Position numbers and translations under genes: made by a program. Of a DNA stretch of 64,000 nt, positions 8,120 to 17,346 are shown one piece after another. Each line of letters starts with the position of its first letter. Positions within the stretch are counted from its first letter, which is position 1. Source of the DNA: Azospirillum formosense (lineage in GTDB: Bacteria; Pseudomonadota; Alphaproteobacteria; Azospirillales; Azospirillaceae); assembly GCF_040500525.1 (NCBI RefSeq), contig NZ_CP159404.1:587001-651000 (forward strand), written 5' to 3'. Under the pieces are notes generated by a model. It did not search any database, was not told the DNA's origin, and was given only the letters and a program-made list of their open reading frames with translations.

Positions 8120-8713
8120 ATGCTGCTGGATGACGCCGTCGACCGCGTGCTCCGCGATCTTGAGAGCTACGGGCGCGACAACGACGCGCGCGAGGGCGAC
8201 CGTGCCCGCAAGATGCTGAATCTGGAGCGTGAGACGGCGGAACTTCTGCACATCCTGGTGCGCAGCGGGCGGCGGCGCCGGGTGCTGGAGATCGGCACCT
8301 CCAACGGCGTCAGCACCCTGTGGCTCGCCGCGGCGCTGCAGGCCATCGGCGCCACGGAGCCGCTGACCAGCATCGAGCGCGATCCGGGCAAAAGCGCCCA
8401 GGCCGCCACCAACCTGGAGCGCGCCGGGCTGGCCAGCCGCGTCAACCTTCTGGTCGGCGACGCGACGGAGACGGTGGCGGGGCTGGAAGGCCCCTTCGAC
8501 TGCGTGTTCTTCGACGCCGACCGCTGGAGCGCGCCGGAGCAGCTTCGCCTGCTGCTGCCGAAGCTGGAGCCGGATTGCCTGCTGCTGGCCGACAACGCCC
8601 TGTCGCACCCGCAGGAGATCGCCGGCTACATCGCGGCGGTGGAGGCCCTGCCCGGCTTCGGCTCCACCGTCTTCCCGGTGGGCAAGGGGCTGCACGTCGC
8701 CTGCCGCCCCTGA
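8120..8713 (+). CDS. O-methyltransferase (class I SAM, family 3 type)
   Basis: 197 residues. The SAM-binding motif I is VLEIGTSNGVST (about residues 55-66), followed by an acidic residue in SIERD, then DCVFFDADR (motif with the metal-binding Asp) and LLLADNAL. The order matches caffeoyl-CoA/catechol-type O-methyltransferases, which need a divalent metal. The acceptor substrate cannot be read from sequence. The gene converges with the aas-like gene; its stop codon lies inside a 14-bp tandem repeat. Confidence 0.85.
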   Translation: MLLDDAVDRVLRDLESYGRDNDAREGDRARKMLNLERETAELLHILVRSGRRRRVLEIGTSNGVSTLWLAAALQAIGATEPLTSIERDPGKSAQAATNLERAGLASRVNLLVGDATETVAGLEGPFDCVFFDADRWSAPEQLRLLLPKLEPDCLLLADNALSHPQEIAGYIAAVEALPGFGSTVFPVGKGLHVACRP

Positions 8714-8737
8714 CCCCACCACACTGACCCCACCACA
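8710..8737 (+). repeat. Tandem 14-bp duplication
   Basis: CTGACCCCACCACA is present twice head to tail (8710-8723, 8724-8737). The first copy contains the TGA stop of the O-methyltransferase gene. Confidence 0.9.
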
Positions 8738-8739
8738 CG

Positions 8740-11700
8740 TCAGGCCGTTTCGCTCGCCAGCGCCTCCGCGGCCAGCCGGGTGACGGCGGGATAATCGGTC
8801 TTGCCGGTGCCGAGCAGGGGGATCGTCTCCACCCGCAGCACGTCGCGGGGAATGGCGATCTCCGGCGCGCCCTTGGCCTTGGCCGCCGCCGCCAGCGCGT
8901 CGCGGGTCAGGCCGTCGCCCGTGGTGACCAGCACGATCCGCTCGCCGCGCCGGGCGTCCGGCAGGGCGATGGCGGCGTGGGCGGCGTCGGGGTCGGCCTG
9001 GAGGGCCAGTTCCTCGACCAGCCCCAGCGGGACCATCTCGCCGGCCACCTTGGCGAAGCGCTTGACGCGACCGACGATGCGGATGAAGCCGTCGGCGTCG
9101 ATGTCCACGATGTCGCCGGTGTCGTGCCAGCCGTCCTCCGTCGGTTCGACCACGCCGGGGGTGTCGGCGCGCATGTAGCCCTTCATCACGTTCGGCCCGC
9201 GCACCCGTAGCCGCCCACCCACCGGCACGCCGGGAACCGGCAGCAGCTCCGTCTCGATGCCCGGCAGGGCCTGCCCGACCGTGCCGGGGCGGAAGCGGGC
9301 CGGCGTGTTGACCGCGATCACCGGGGAGGTCTCGGTGGTGCCGTACCCCTCCAGCAGATGCACGCGCAGCCGTTCCGTGTAGGTGCGGCGCGTCTCCTCC
9401 TGCAAGCGCTCCGCCCCGGCGAAGACCAGCCGCAGCGAGCGGAAGTCGTAGGGGTCCGCCGCCCGCGCCCAGGCGTTCAGGAAGAAGTCCGTGCCGAACA
9501 GCACCGTGGCGTTGGTCTGGTAGACCAGCTCCGGGATCAGCCGGACGTGGCGCGGGTTGGGGTAGAGCACCGTCTTCACCCCGTTCAGGATCGGCAGCAG
9601 CATTCCGCCGAGCAGCCCGAAGGAATGGAAGACCGGCAGGCAGTTGAACACCACGTCCTGCCGCGTGAAGTCGACCACGGAGGCCACCTGCGCCATGTTG
9701 GCGAGCAGGTTGTCGTGGGTCAGCGCCACGCCCTTGGGCGGCCCCTCCGACCCCGAGGTGAAGAGGATCGCCGCCACGTCGTCCGGCCCACCCTGCGGGG
9801 GCAGGAAGCGCTCCGGCGCCACTGAGGCGGCCAGGGCGCGCAGCTTGTCGCCGACGCCCAACCCGCTCTTCACGTCCTCCAGATAGAGGATGTCGTGTTC
9901 CGCCGCGAGGGCTTCGACCAGCGGGCCGAGCCGTCCCATCTCCACGAAGCGGGCCGACGTGACGATGCGGCGCAGCCCGGCGGCGCGGCAGGCCGCCTTC
10001 ACGGCCTCCGCCCCGGCGGTGAAGTTCAGCATCGCCGCCGGCCGCCCGTAGGCCGCCAGCCCGAAGAACACCGCCGCGGTCGGCGAGGCGGTCGGCAGCA
10101 GCACCCCCACCGCCTCCCCCGGCGCGGTGCCGCGCGCCAGGATGCGGCCGAGCACCAGGGAACGGGCGGTCAGGGCGCGGTAGGACAGCGTCGTGAAGTC
10201 GCCGTCCTGCACCGCCGCCTTGGCCCAGCCGGTCCTGCGTCCGGCCTCCAGCAGGGCGAGCGCCAGCGTGTCGGGCCGCTGCCCGGCGGCGAAGACGGTT
10301 TCCGTCATGACGCGCGACAGCCAGGACTTCAGCGCCGCCCGCCGCTTCTTGCCGGCCAACCCGGTCACGTCCGGGGTGGCGACCGGCGGCATGACCGTGA
10401 TGGTGATGCGCGGGAACAGGCCCAGCCGCAGCCGCCCGTGCATGCGCGACAGGATGGAGCGCTGCGCCCCCTCGATGCAGACCGGCACGATGGGGCAGCC
10501 CGCCTTGTCGGCCAGCATGCCGGGGCCGCCGTTGATCTTCATCAGCGAGCCGGTGACGGTGATCCGCCCCTCCGGGAAGATGCAGATCTTGTGGCCTTCG
10601 GCCAGGGTGCGGGCGAGCAGGCGCGTGCCCATCGGCTTGGTCGGGTCGATGGTCACATGGTCGGCCAGCGCCAGGAAGGGCTTGGCCCAGGCCTGCTGCG
10701 CGATGAAGCTGTCCACCGCGAAGCGCATCCCCGGCAGAAAGGCGGCGAGCAGCGCGCCGTCCAGGAAGGACTGGTGGTTCGGCGTGACGACGGCCGCCCC
10801 CTCCAGCCGCTCCAGATGCTCCGCCCCGCGCAGCTCGACGCGGAAGGCCAGCCGGAAGAAGGCGCGGGCCAGCGCCCGTCCCATGCCCACCGCGTCGATG
10901 GCGAGCGCCAGCACGACGGCGGCCAGCATGCTCGCCCCGCCCCAGGCGGCGACGGTCAGCGGCGTGACGCCCAGCGCCAGCATGGCCGCCGCGATGCCGG
11001 AGCCGACCACCATGAACAGCGCGTTGACCACGTTGGCCGCCGCGATCACCCGGGCGCGGGCCGAGACCGCCGCGCGGTGCTGGATCAGCGCGTAGAGCGG
11101 CACGGCGAAGGCGCCGCCCGCCGCGGCGATCAGGAACAGGTCGGCCAGCAGCGGCATCGCCCAGGGCTGGGCCAGCAGGGCCAGAGCCGACAGCGGCTCC
11201 GCCGACGGCGCGTCGGGTGTCAGGAAGGGCAGCGCCGCCCCGGCCAGAGCCGCGACGAGGCCCGCCAGGGCGGCGCGGCGCGCGTCGGCGCGCGACGGCA
11301 CCCGGTGACCCAGCCCGGCGTACACGGAGCCGACCGCCACGCCCACGGCGAAGACCGCCAGCAGCAGGGTCGCCCCCGCGCTGTCGGTGCCCAGCGTTTC
11401 CCGCGCGATGGCCGGGAACTGCGCCATGACGACGGCGCCGACGCCCCAGAAGACCGAAATGCCGTAGATCGCCAGCATCGACACGCGGTCCCGCGCGGTG
11501 GCGTGCAGAACGCGCAGGGTGACCGACACCGGGTTCAGCCCGACGCGCACCGTCCGGTCGGCGTTGCCCGCCCGTGGGATCAACAGCGACGCCGCCAGCC
11601 CGCCCAGCACCGTCGCCCCGAGCAGCCCCGGAAGAGCCAGCGGGTGGGCCAGGGCGAGCGAGCCGCCGGCGATGGTGCCCAGCAAAATCGCCACGAAGGT

Positions 11701-12150
11701 CCCGGCCTCCACCAGACCGTTGCCGGCGGTCAACTCTTCCGGCTTCAGCAGGTCGGGCAGCAGCCCGTACTTGACCGGCCCGAAGACGGTGGAATGGGCG
11801 CCCATGCCGACCAGCGCGACGATCAGCACGCCGAGGTCGGCGCGCAGGATGCCCCAGGCGGCGATCGCCATCAGGCCGATCTCCACCACCTTCACGGCGC
11901 GGGCGATCAGCGTGCGGTCGAACCGGTCCGCCAGCTGGCCGGCGGTCGCCGAGAACAGCAGGAAGGGCACGGTGAAGGCCGCGGCGGCGAGCGTCGAGAT
12001 CAGCGCGCCGTCGCCCGCCGTCCCCGCCATGCCGTAGACGGCGAGCACCGCGATGGCGCCGCGCAGCACGTTGTCGCCGAAGGCGCCGAGGAACTGGGTG
12101 ACGAACAGCGGCAGGAAGCGCCGCGTGGCGAGAAGGCCGAATCCGCTCAT
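8740..12150 (-). CDS. aas: MFS transporter / lysophospholipid acyltransferase / acyl-ACP ligase fusion (Aas-type)
   Basis: 1136 residues with three parts. Residues 1 to about 410 are a 12-helix MFS transporter of the LplT type (FLPLFVTQFLGAFGDNVLRG). About 430-620 is a PlsC-like acyltransferase with the NHQSFLD form of the HX4D motif near residue 457 and FPEGRITVTG. About 640-1136 is an AMP-binding ligase (FTSGSEGPPKGVALTH near residue 797, EGYGTTETSP, WHDTGDIVDID). In enterobacteria LplT and Aas are separate and together re-acylate lyso-phosphatidylethanolamine flipped back into the cytoplasm; here they are one chain. The gene begins 3 bases after the TetR gene, so it is its operon partner. 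Confidence 0.9.
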   Translation of the reverse strand: MSGFGLLATRRFLPLFVTQFLGAFGDNVLRGAIAVLAVYGMAGTAGDGALISTLAAAAFTVPFLLFSATAGQLADRFDRTLIARAVKVVEIGLMAIAAWGILRADLGVLIVALVGMGAHSTVFGPVKYGLLPDLLKPEELTAGNGLVEAGTFVAILLGTIAGGSLALAHPLALPGLLGATVLGGLAASLLIPRAGNADRTVRVGLNPVSVTLRVLHATARDRVSMLAIYGISVFWGVGAVVMAQFPAIARETLGTDSAGATLLLAVFAVGVAVGSVYAGLGHRVPSRADARRAALAGLVAALAGAALPFLTPDAPSAEPLSALALLAQPWAMPLLADLFLIAAAGGAFAVPLYALIQHRAAVSARARVIAAANVVNALFMVVGSGIAAAMLALGVTPLTVAAWGGASMLAAVVLALAIDAVGMGRALARAFFRLAFRVELRGAEHLERLEGAAVVTPNHQSFLDGALLAAFLPGMRFAVDSFIAQQAWAKPFLALADHVTIDPTKPMGTRLLARTLAEGHKICIFPEGRITVTGSLMKINGGPGMLADKAGCPIVPVCIEGAQRSILSRMHGRLRLGLFPRITITVMPPVATPDVTGLAGKKRRAALKSWLSRVMTETVFAAGQRPDTLALALLEAGRRTGWAKAAVQDGDFTTLSYRALTARSLVLGRILARGTAPGEAVGVLLPTASPTAAVFFGLAAYGRPAAMLNFTAGAEAVKAACRAAGLRRIVTSARFVEMGRLGPLVEALAAEHDILYLEDVKSGLGVGDKLRALAASVAPERFLPPQGGPDDVAAILFTSGSEGPPKGVALTHDNLLANMAQVASVVDFTRQDVVFNCLPVFHSFGLLGGMLLPILNGVKTVLYPNPRHVRLIPELVYQTNATVLFGTDFFLNAWARAADPYDFRSLRLVFAGAERLQEETRRTYTERLRVHLLEGYGTTETSPVIAVNTPARFRPGTVGQALPGIETELLPVPGVPVGGRLRVRGPNVMKGYMRADTPGVVEPTEDGWHDTGDIVDIDADGFIRIVGRVKRFAKVAGEMVPLGLVEELALQADPDAAHAAIALPDARRGERIVLVTTGDGLTRDALAAAAKAKGAPEIAIPRDVLRVETIPLLGTGKTDYPAVTRLAAEALASETA

Positions 12151-12153
12151 GCG

Positions 12154-12735
12154 TCAGGCTCCCTTTCCGGTGGACAGGCCGCGCAGCAGCGCGTCGGCGA
12201 CCGTGTCGGCCAGCGTGCCGAGCGGGGCCGTCTGCCGTCCGTAAACGTGCGACTGGATGTTGAGGACGATGGCGCCGATGACGGTGTGAGCCAGGGCCTC
12301 GCGGTCGGCGTCGACGACGCTCCCCTCCGCGATGCCGTCGCCGACGATGGCGCAGACCACGTCCACCGGGGTCTCCAGCCCGTCGGGAACCAGCGGCAGA
12401 GCGTCATGCTGCGACAGCAGGAGGAAGCGCGCGCGGTCCGGCGCCGCCTCGACCAGCCCGAAGGCCCACGCGATGACGCGGCGCAGCCGCTGCGGCGCCG
12501 GACCGCTCCCCGCCGCCTCGCGCAGATCGTGCGACAGGGCGGTGTATTCGGCGGCGAACAGGGCGGCGGCAAGATCCTCCTTGCTCGCCCAATGGCGGTA
12601 CAGCGCCCCCTCCGACACCCCCGCGGCGCGGGCGATGTCCTTGATGGTGGTCGCCTTCACCCCCTTCTGGGCGAACAGCGCGATGGCGGCGTCCCGGACC
12701 TTGTTGCGTGCGTCGCTGCGGGCATCTTTGGACAT
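12154..12735 (-). CDS. TetR-family repressor of the aas operon
   Basis: 193 residues from ATG 12735 (MSKDARSDARNKVRDAAIAL). The N-terminal helix-turn-helix is typical (VKATTIKDIARAAGVSEGALYRHWASK is spread over about residues 25-52); the C-terminal ligand domain is variable. It is the first gene of a two-gene unit with the aas-type gene, 3 bases apart. A perfect palindrome lies 26 bases upstream of its start, the classic arrangement for autorepression. The effector is probably an acyl-CoA or lipid-derived molecule given the partner gene; that is inference. Confidence 0.88.
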   Translation of the reverse strand: MSKDARSDARNKVRDAAIALFAQKGVKATTIKDIARAAGVSEGALYRHWASKEDLAAALFAAEYTALSHDLREAAGSGPAPQRLRRVIAWAFGLVEAAPDRARFLLLSQHDALPLVPDGLETPVDVVCAIVGDGIAEGSVVDADREALAHTVIGAIVLNIQSHVYGRQTAPLGTLADTVADALLRGLSTGKGA

Positions 12736-12761
12736 GGCGCTTCCGTTCGTGGCGTTCGTTA

Positions 12762-12779
12762 TGAGTGAACGTTCACTCA
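12762..12779. promoter_or_regulatory. Perfect 18-bp palindromic operator (TetR site)
   Basis: TGAGTGAACGTTCACTCA equals its reverse complement at all positions. It sits between the divergent TetR gene (start 12735) and the M20 hydrolase gene (start 12911). The TGAGTGAACGTTCACT form is common for TetR regulators of lipid and fatty-acid genes. Confidence 0.8.
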
Positions 12780-12910
12780 CATCCTGCACGGAACCGGGCC
12801 GCGCTGCAAGGGTGATGTGACGGCACCGCATCGCCGTGCGCTTTGCACCGCGGGTGCTTTTTTGGGCAAGATCGTTCGCACACACTCTTCAAACACAGGG
12901 AATCAGGGAC

Positions 12911-14083
12911 ATGGTGAGGACGATCGACGGGACGGAGGCGCTGACGGCCGACATGACCGCGTGGCGGCGCGACCTGCACGCCCACCCGGAAACGGCCTTC
13001 GAGGAGGAGCGGACCAGCGATTTCGTTGCGGAGAAGCTGGCCTCCTTCGGGCTGGAGGTTCATCGCGGCCTCGCCAAGACCGGCGTGGTCGGCGTGCTGC
13101 GCAACGGCGAGGGACCGGCGGTGGCCTTCCGCGCCGACATGGACGCCCTGCACATCCACGAGCAGACCAACCTGCCCCACGCCTCGCGCAACCCGGGGCG
13201 CATGCACGCCTGCGGCCACGACGGGCACACGGCGATGCTGCTGGGCGCGGCGCGCCATCTGTCGGCGCATCCGAACTTCCAGGGCACCATCGCCTTCGTC
13301 TTCCAGCCCGCGGAGGAGAACGAGGGCGGCGGGCGCGTGATGGTCGAGGACGGGCTGTTCGAGAAATTCCCCGTCGAGCAGGTCTACGGCATGCACAACT
13401 GGCCGGGACTGGAGGTCGGCAAGATCGCGCTGCGCCCCGGCCCGATCATGGCGGCCTACGACATCTTCGAGTTGACCCTGACCGGCAAGGGCACCCACGC
13501 CGGCATGCCCCATCTGGGCACCGACACGATCCTGGCCGGCACCCAGATCGTCAACGCCTGGCAGACCATCGCCAGCCGCAGCGTGCATCCCGTCGATTCC
13601 TCCGTGGTCAGCGTCACGCAGTTCCACGCGGGCGATACGTGGAATGTTCTTCCCGCCACCGCCGTCCTGCGTGGAACCGTCCGGACCTTCCGCAAGGAGG
13701 TGCAGGACATGGTGGAGCGGCGCATGAGCGAACTGGCCAAGGCCATCGCCGGCGGCTTCGGGATCGAGGCGGAGCTGCGCTACGAGCGCCGCTACCCCTC
13801 CACGGTGAACGAGGCCGGGGCGACCGAGCTGGCCCGCCGCGCCGCCGCCGGAGTCGTCGGCGAATCGGGGCTGGACCTGGACCCGATGCCCAGCATGGGC
13901 GCTGAGGATTTCGCCTTCATGCTGCAGCAGCGGCCGGGTTGCTACGTCTGGGTCGGCGCCGGCCCGTCGGACGGCGGGCGGAACCTGCACAGCCCGCATT
14001 ACGACTTCAACGACGCGGTCCTGCCCATCGGCCTCAGCTATTGGGTGCGGCTGGCCGAGACCGTGCTTCCCCGCGCGGCATAA
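12911..14083 (+). CDS. M20-family amidohydrolase (hippurate-hydrolase type)
   Basis: 390 residues from ATG 12911. Metal ligands are visible in order: ACGHDGHTA (about 99-107), the glutamate pair in PAEENEGGG (about 133), GMHNW (about 160) and the C-terminal histidine in LHSPHYDFND (about 362). The inserted lid domain contains the GKGTHAGMPHLGTD signature of M20D amidohydrolases, which split N-acyl amino acids, hippurate or indole-acetyl-amino acids. It lies upstream of the FAD oxidase/ATC-hydrolase/Liv locus on the same strand, but a 134-base gap with two inverted repeats separates them, so it may be independently transcribed. Confidence 0.9.
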   Translation: MVRTIDGTEALTADMTAWRRDLHAHPETAFEEERTSDFVAEKLASFGLEVHRGLAKTGVVGVLRNGEGPAVAFRADMDALHIHEQTNLPHASRNPGRMHACGHDGHTAMLLGAARHLSAHPNFQGTIAFVFQPAEENEGGGRVMVEDGLFEKFPVEQVYGMHNWPGLEVGKIALRPGPIMAAYDIFELTLTGKGTHAGMPHLGTDTILAGTQIVNAWQTIASRSVHPVDSSVVSVTQFHAGDTWNVLPATAVLRGTVRTFRKEVQDMVERRMSELAKAIAGGFGIEAELRYERRYPSTVNEAGATELARRAAAGVVGESGLDLDPMPSMGAEDFAFMLQQRPGCYVWVGAGPSDGGRNLHSPHYDFNDAVLPIGLSYWVRLAETVLPRAA

Positions 14084-14098
14084 CGGAGAGACTTGTAC

Positions 14099-14167
14099 AA
14101 ACCATTCCTATCCCCCCATGGTTTGCGTATAAAACAGGAAAATTACCGCGTCCTCTCTATGGTAATT
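14099..14167. promoter_or_regulatory. Two inverted repeats and a candidate -10 before the oxidase gene
   Basis: AAACCAT (14099-14105) pairs with ATGGTTT (14118-14124), and AATTACC (14141-14147) pairs with GGTAATT (14161-14167). TATAAA at 14128-14133 lies between them and could be a -10 element, though no good -35 is seen. The two dyads flanking a promoter look like regulator sites for the downstream operon. Confidence 0.45.
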
Positions 14168-14232
14168 GCCCGGGTATGCAATTTGTCCCATGATCGGGCC
14201 GATTTCACCCGACAGACGTGGGACAAGGCACG

Positions 14233-15558
14233 GTGAAGGCGATAGAGAAGAAGACCGGTGTTCCTGGAACCGGCGGCATCTGGCAGCGGCCCGACTCCCT
14301 GTGGGAGGCCACGGCCCCGCCGCCGCCGGCCCTTCCGACGCTGAAGGACGCGGTGGAGGCCGACCTGCTGGTGATCGGCGGCGGCTTCACCGGCCTGTCG
14401 GCGGCCCTGCACGCCGCCGAATCGGGCAAGCGCGCCGTCGTCCTGGAGGCGTCGGAGATCGGGCGCGGCGCGTCCGGGCGCAACAACGGGCAGGTCATCC
14501 CGACCCTGACGCGTCCCGACCCTGAGGACCTCGTCGCCAAGTTCGGGGTAGAGCGGGGCGAGCGCTTCGTCGCGCTGATCCGCGACAGCGCCGAGACCCT
14601 GTTCGCGCTGATTCGCCGTCTGGGCATCGATTGCGCGGCCGAGCAGACCGGCTGGGTGCAGCCGGTCCATTCGCCGGGCCGCATCGCCATCGCCGAACGG
14701 CGGGCGAAGCAGTGGGGCAGCCGGGGCGCTCCGGTGGAGTTGCTCGACCGCGCCGGCATTTCGGCCCTGCTGGGCACCGACGCCTATTACGGCGGCTGGA
14801 TGAACCGCAGCGGCGGCCACATCAACCCGCTGGCGCTGGCGCGCGGGTTGGCCGGCAAGGCGGTGGAGGCCGGCGCGTCGGTCTTCATCAACTCCCCCGT
14901 TCTGTCGGTGGAGCGGCGCGGCGACCGCTGGGTCGCCCGCACGCCGGACGGCACGGTGTCCGCCCATGCCCTGGTGCTGGGCACCAACGGCTACGCCGCC
15001 GCGGTCTTCCCCGAAATCCGGACGGAGGTCGTGCCGGTCCTGTCCTGGCAGATGGCCACCCAGCCGCTGGACGAGGCGCAGCGGCGCAGCATCCTGCCGG
15101 GCCGTCAGGCCATGTCGGACACCCACGGCGACCTGCGCTTCATGCGCTACACCGCCGACCACCGGCTGGTCAGCGGCGGCGCGCTGCTGGTCCCCATCGA
15201 CGGGGCCGACCGGCTGCGCCGCATCGTCGGCCTGCGGCTGGCCTCCATGTTCCCCACCCTGCGCGGCCTGCGCTTCGACCATGTGTGGAACGGGCGGATC
15301 GCCATGACCACCGACTACACCCCGCGGGTCCACCAGCTCGGCCCCAACGCCTTCACCTGGGCGGGCTGCAACGGGCGCGGCGTCGCCCTGTCCGTCTCGC
15401 TGGGGCGGGAGCTGGCCCACGCGGCGCTGGGCCGCGACCCGGCGGACCTGGCGCTGCCGCTGACCGAGCCGCGCCCCCTGCCCTTCAACGAGCTGCTGCA
15501 ACGCATCGGCCCGTTCAAACTCCTGCAATACCGCTGGAACGACATCCGGGAAATCTGA
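14233..15558 (+). CDS. FAD-dependent amine/amino-acid oxidoreductase (DAO family)
   Basis: About 441 residues from GTG 14233, which has AAGG just upstream; a GTG at 14218 is also possible. The FAD-binding dinucleotide motif is VIGGGFTGLSAALHAAESGK with the ribose-binding Glu in VVLEAS. The early GRGASGRNNGQV and the late GCNGRGVALSVSLGRELA match gamma-glutamylputrescine-oxidase/DadA-like members of the DAO family. It oxidises an amine or amino acid to an imine. The stop is 2 bases before the ATC-hydrolase-like gene, and the Liv importer follows, so its substrate is probably imported by that system. The exact substrate is unknown. Confidence 0.85.
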   Translation: MKAIEKKTGVPGTGGIWQRPDSLWEATAPPPPALPTLKDAVEADLLVIGGGFTGLSAALHAAESGKRAVVLEASEIGRGASGRNNGQVIPTLTRPDPEDLVAKFGVERGERFVALIRDSAETLFALIRRLGIDCAAEQTGWVQPVHSPGRIAIAERRAKQWGSRGAPVELLDRAGISALLGTDAYYGGWMNRSGGHINPLALARGLAGKAVEAGASVFINSPVLSVERRGDRWVARTPDGTVSAHALVLGTNGYAAAVFPEIRTEVVPVLSWQMATQPLDEAQRRSILPGRQAMSDTHGDLRFMRYTADHRLVSGGALLVPIDGADRLRRIVGLRLASMFPTLRGLRFDHVWNGRIAMTTDYTPRVHQLGPNAFTWAGCNGRGVALSVSLGRELAHAALGRDPADLALPLTEPRPLPFNELLQRIGPFKLLQYRWNDIREI

Positions 15559-15560
15559 CG

Positions 15561-16082
15561 ATGGCTGAAGACACCAAGGCGCCCGCCGCTGGCACCGCCC
15601 CCGACCACGCCACGCAGCTCCGCAACGCCTACGCGATGCGGGCCGCGTCCTACGCACACATGTTCGACGTGCTGCGCGAGCGCTACGGCACCGAGACGGC
15701 GCTGGACATCGGCCGCGAGGCGACCCGCCGCCTGGGCGAGGCGATGGGCGTGAAGTACGCGGCGCACGGCCCCGACGACCTCGCCGGCCTGTGCCACGCC
15801 TTCCTCGACGGCATCCCCAACCGCGATTCCATGTTCGCGCCGGAGATCAAGCGCTGCGACGGCGACGCGCTGGAAATTCATTTCCACCGCTGCCCCCTGA
15901 AGGAGGCGTGGCAGGCCCAGGGCCGGTCCGACGAGGATCTGGAGCTGCTCTGCAATATGGCCGGCGCCATCGACGGCGGCCTGTTCGAGGCGGCCGGATT
16001 CGTCTTCCGGGGCGAGACCTGGAAGCCCGGCGACGAGGGCTGTTGCCGCCTGAAGGTCCTGCCGGGCCCGAAGGCCGCCTGA
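15561..16082 (+). CDS. L-2-amino-thiazoline-4-carboxylic acid hydrolase-like protein (copy 1)
   Basis: 173 residues, 2 bases after the oxidase gene. It has the length and late conserved features of the ATC-hydrolase family: an N-terminal helical part (RNAYAMRAASYAHMFD), then LEIHFHRCPLKEAW with a conserved Cys, a second Cys in LLCNMAGAIDGGLFE and an ending beta region with GDEGCCRLKV. The founding enzyme opens the thiazoline ring to S- or N-carbamoyl-cysteine in Pseudomonas cysteine production. Many members have unknown substrates. A second, divergent copy closes the operon at 20774-21277. Confidence 0.7.
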   Translation: MAEDTKAPAAGTAPDHATQLRNAYAMRAASYAHMFDVLRERYGTETALDIGREATRRLGEAMGVKYAAHGPDDLAGLCHAFLDGIPNRDSMFAPEIKRCDGDALEIHFHRCPLKEAWQAQGRSDEDLELLCNMAGAIDGGLFEAAGFVFRGETWKPGDEGCCRLKVLPGPKAA

Positions 16083-16165
16083 GCCACCCTGCCGCCAAGC
16101 CCCACCGCAAGACGCTGCCCAACACCGGCCTCGAAGCCGGCCTTCGCAAGAAAGGTTCACCCACG

Positions 16166-17278
16166 ATGACCGCCCTGAAGACCGCCTCCCTCGCCGCCCT
16201 GATGACCGGTGCGCTTGCCGGCACCGCCCTGGCCGCCGACACCGTGAAGATCGGCTACCAGCTGCCGCTGACCGGCGAGACCGCCCAGTACGGGCAGGAC
16301 TTCCGCAAGGCCGCCGAGATCGCGCTGACCGAGTTCAACGCGTCCGGCAAGCCCTTCAAGGCCGAGATCGTCTTCGAGGACAGCCGCTCCGACGCCAAGG
16401 AGGGCACCAACATCGCCCGCAAGTTCGTGGACGACAAGACGATCGTCGGCGTGCTGGGCGACTTCACCTCGGGGGTGTCGATGGCCTCGGCGCAGGTCTA
16501 CAAGGACGCCGGGATGCCGCAGCTCTCGCAGACGGCCTCGCACCCCGACTACACCAAGATCTCCAAGTACCAGTTCCGCAACATCGCCACCCAGGCGCAG
16601 GAAGGCCCCTACAACGCCAAGTGGATGCTGTCCAAGGGCTACAAGAACATCGCCGTCATCGCCGAGCAGACCGACTGGGGCCAGTCCGTCGTCTCCGGCT
16701 TCACCGACGGCGTGAAGGCCAACGGCGGCACGGTGGTCTTCTCGGAGTTCTTCAACCGCGGCCTGAAGGACTACCGCTCGCTGATCAGCAAGCTGGAGCG
16801 CGCGAAGCCCGACGCCATCTACACCGGCTTCTTCTACGAGGACGGCGCGCAGTTCCTGCGCCAGGTGCAGCAGCTCGGCATCAAGACGCCGGTCTATTCG
16901 ACCTCGGCCGCCTACAGCCCGAAGCTGATCGAGCTGGCCGGCGAGGCGGCGGAGGGCGTGCACCTGACCTCCAACTTCCTGCCGACCGACCCGGCCCCGC
17001 ACATCCAGCATTTCGTGACGGAGTGGAAGGCCGCCTCCAACGGCGCGGTCCCGGGCCAGTTCCCGGCCCAGGCCTATGACGCCGTGCGCATCATGCTGGC
17101 CGCGGTCGAGAAGGCCTACCCGAACCCGACCCGCGAGAAGGTGCGCGACGCCCTGGCCGAGACCAAGGACTTCCCCGGCGTCACCGGCAAGACCAGCTTC
17201 AGCGCCGACCGCGAGGCCGAGAAGGAGCTGGTGAAGGTCGAGGTCAAGGGCGGCGCCTTCGTGCCGGTCGCCGACTGA
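16166..17278 (+). CDS. Branched-chain amino acid-type ABC substrate-binding protein
   Basis: 370 residues with a signal peptide cut after ALA at about residue 23 (TGALAGTALA). The mature start is DTVKIGYQLPLTGETAQYGQ, typical of LivJ/periplasmic type-1 binding proteins. AGAAAGG precedes the ATG by about 13 bases. It captures the substrate in the periplasm for the LivHMGF complex encoded next. Members of this family also bind amides, urea and aromatic acids, so the ligand need not be leucine, particularly with ATC-hydrolase-like genes on both sides. Confidence 0.92.
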   Translation: MTALKTASLAALMTGALAGTALAADTVKIGYQLPLTGETAQYGQDFRKAAEIALTEFNASGKPFKAEIVFEDSRSDAKEGTNIARKFVDDKTIVGVLGDFTSGVSMASAQVYKDAGMPQLSQTASHPDYTKISKYQFRNIATQAQEGPYNAKWMLSKGYKNIAVIAEQTDWGQSVVSGFTDGVKANGGTVVFSEFFNRGLKDYRSLISKLERAKPDAIYTGFFYEDGAQFLRQVQQLGIKTPVYSTSAAYSPKLIELAGEAAEGVHLTSNFLPTDPAPHIQHFVTEWKAASNGAVPGQFPAQAYDAVRIMLAAVEKAYPNPTREKVRDALAETKDFPGVTGKTSFSADREAEKELVKVEVKGGAFVPVAD

Positions 17279-17346
17279 CCGCGTCGCGCAGACCGATCCG
17301 GCAACGACCGACCCGATAAGACAACGATCTCCAGCGAACGGCCCGC

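Noticed and set aside
8442..8738. Arg/Pro-rich frames antisense to the O-methyltransferase gene
   Set aside because: Shadow frames of a GC-rich gene with no start signal.
9895..12768. 957-codon open frame on the plus strand
   Set aside because: It is antisense to the aas-type gene, is Arg/Gly/Gln-rich and matches no protein pattern. Long antisense frames are common in GC-rich genes.
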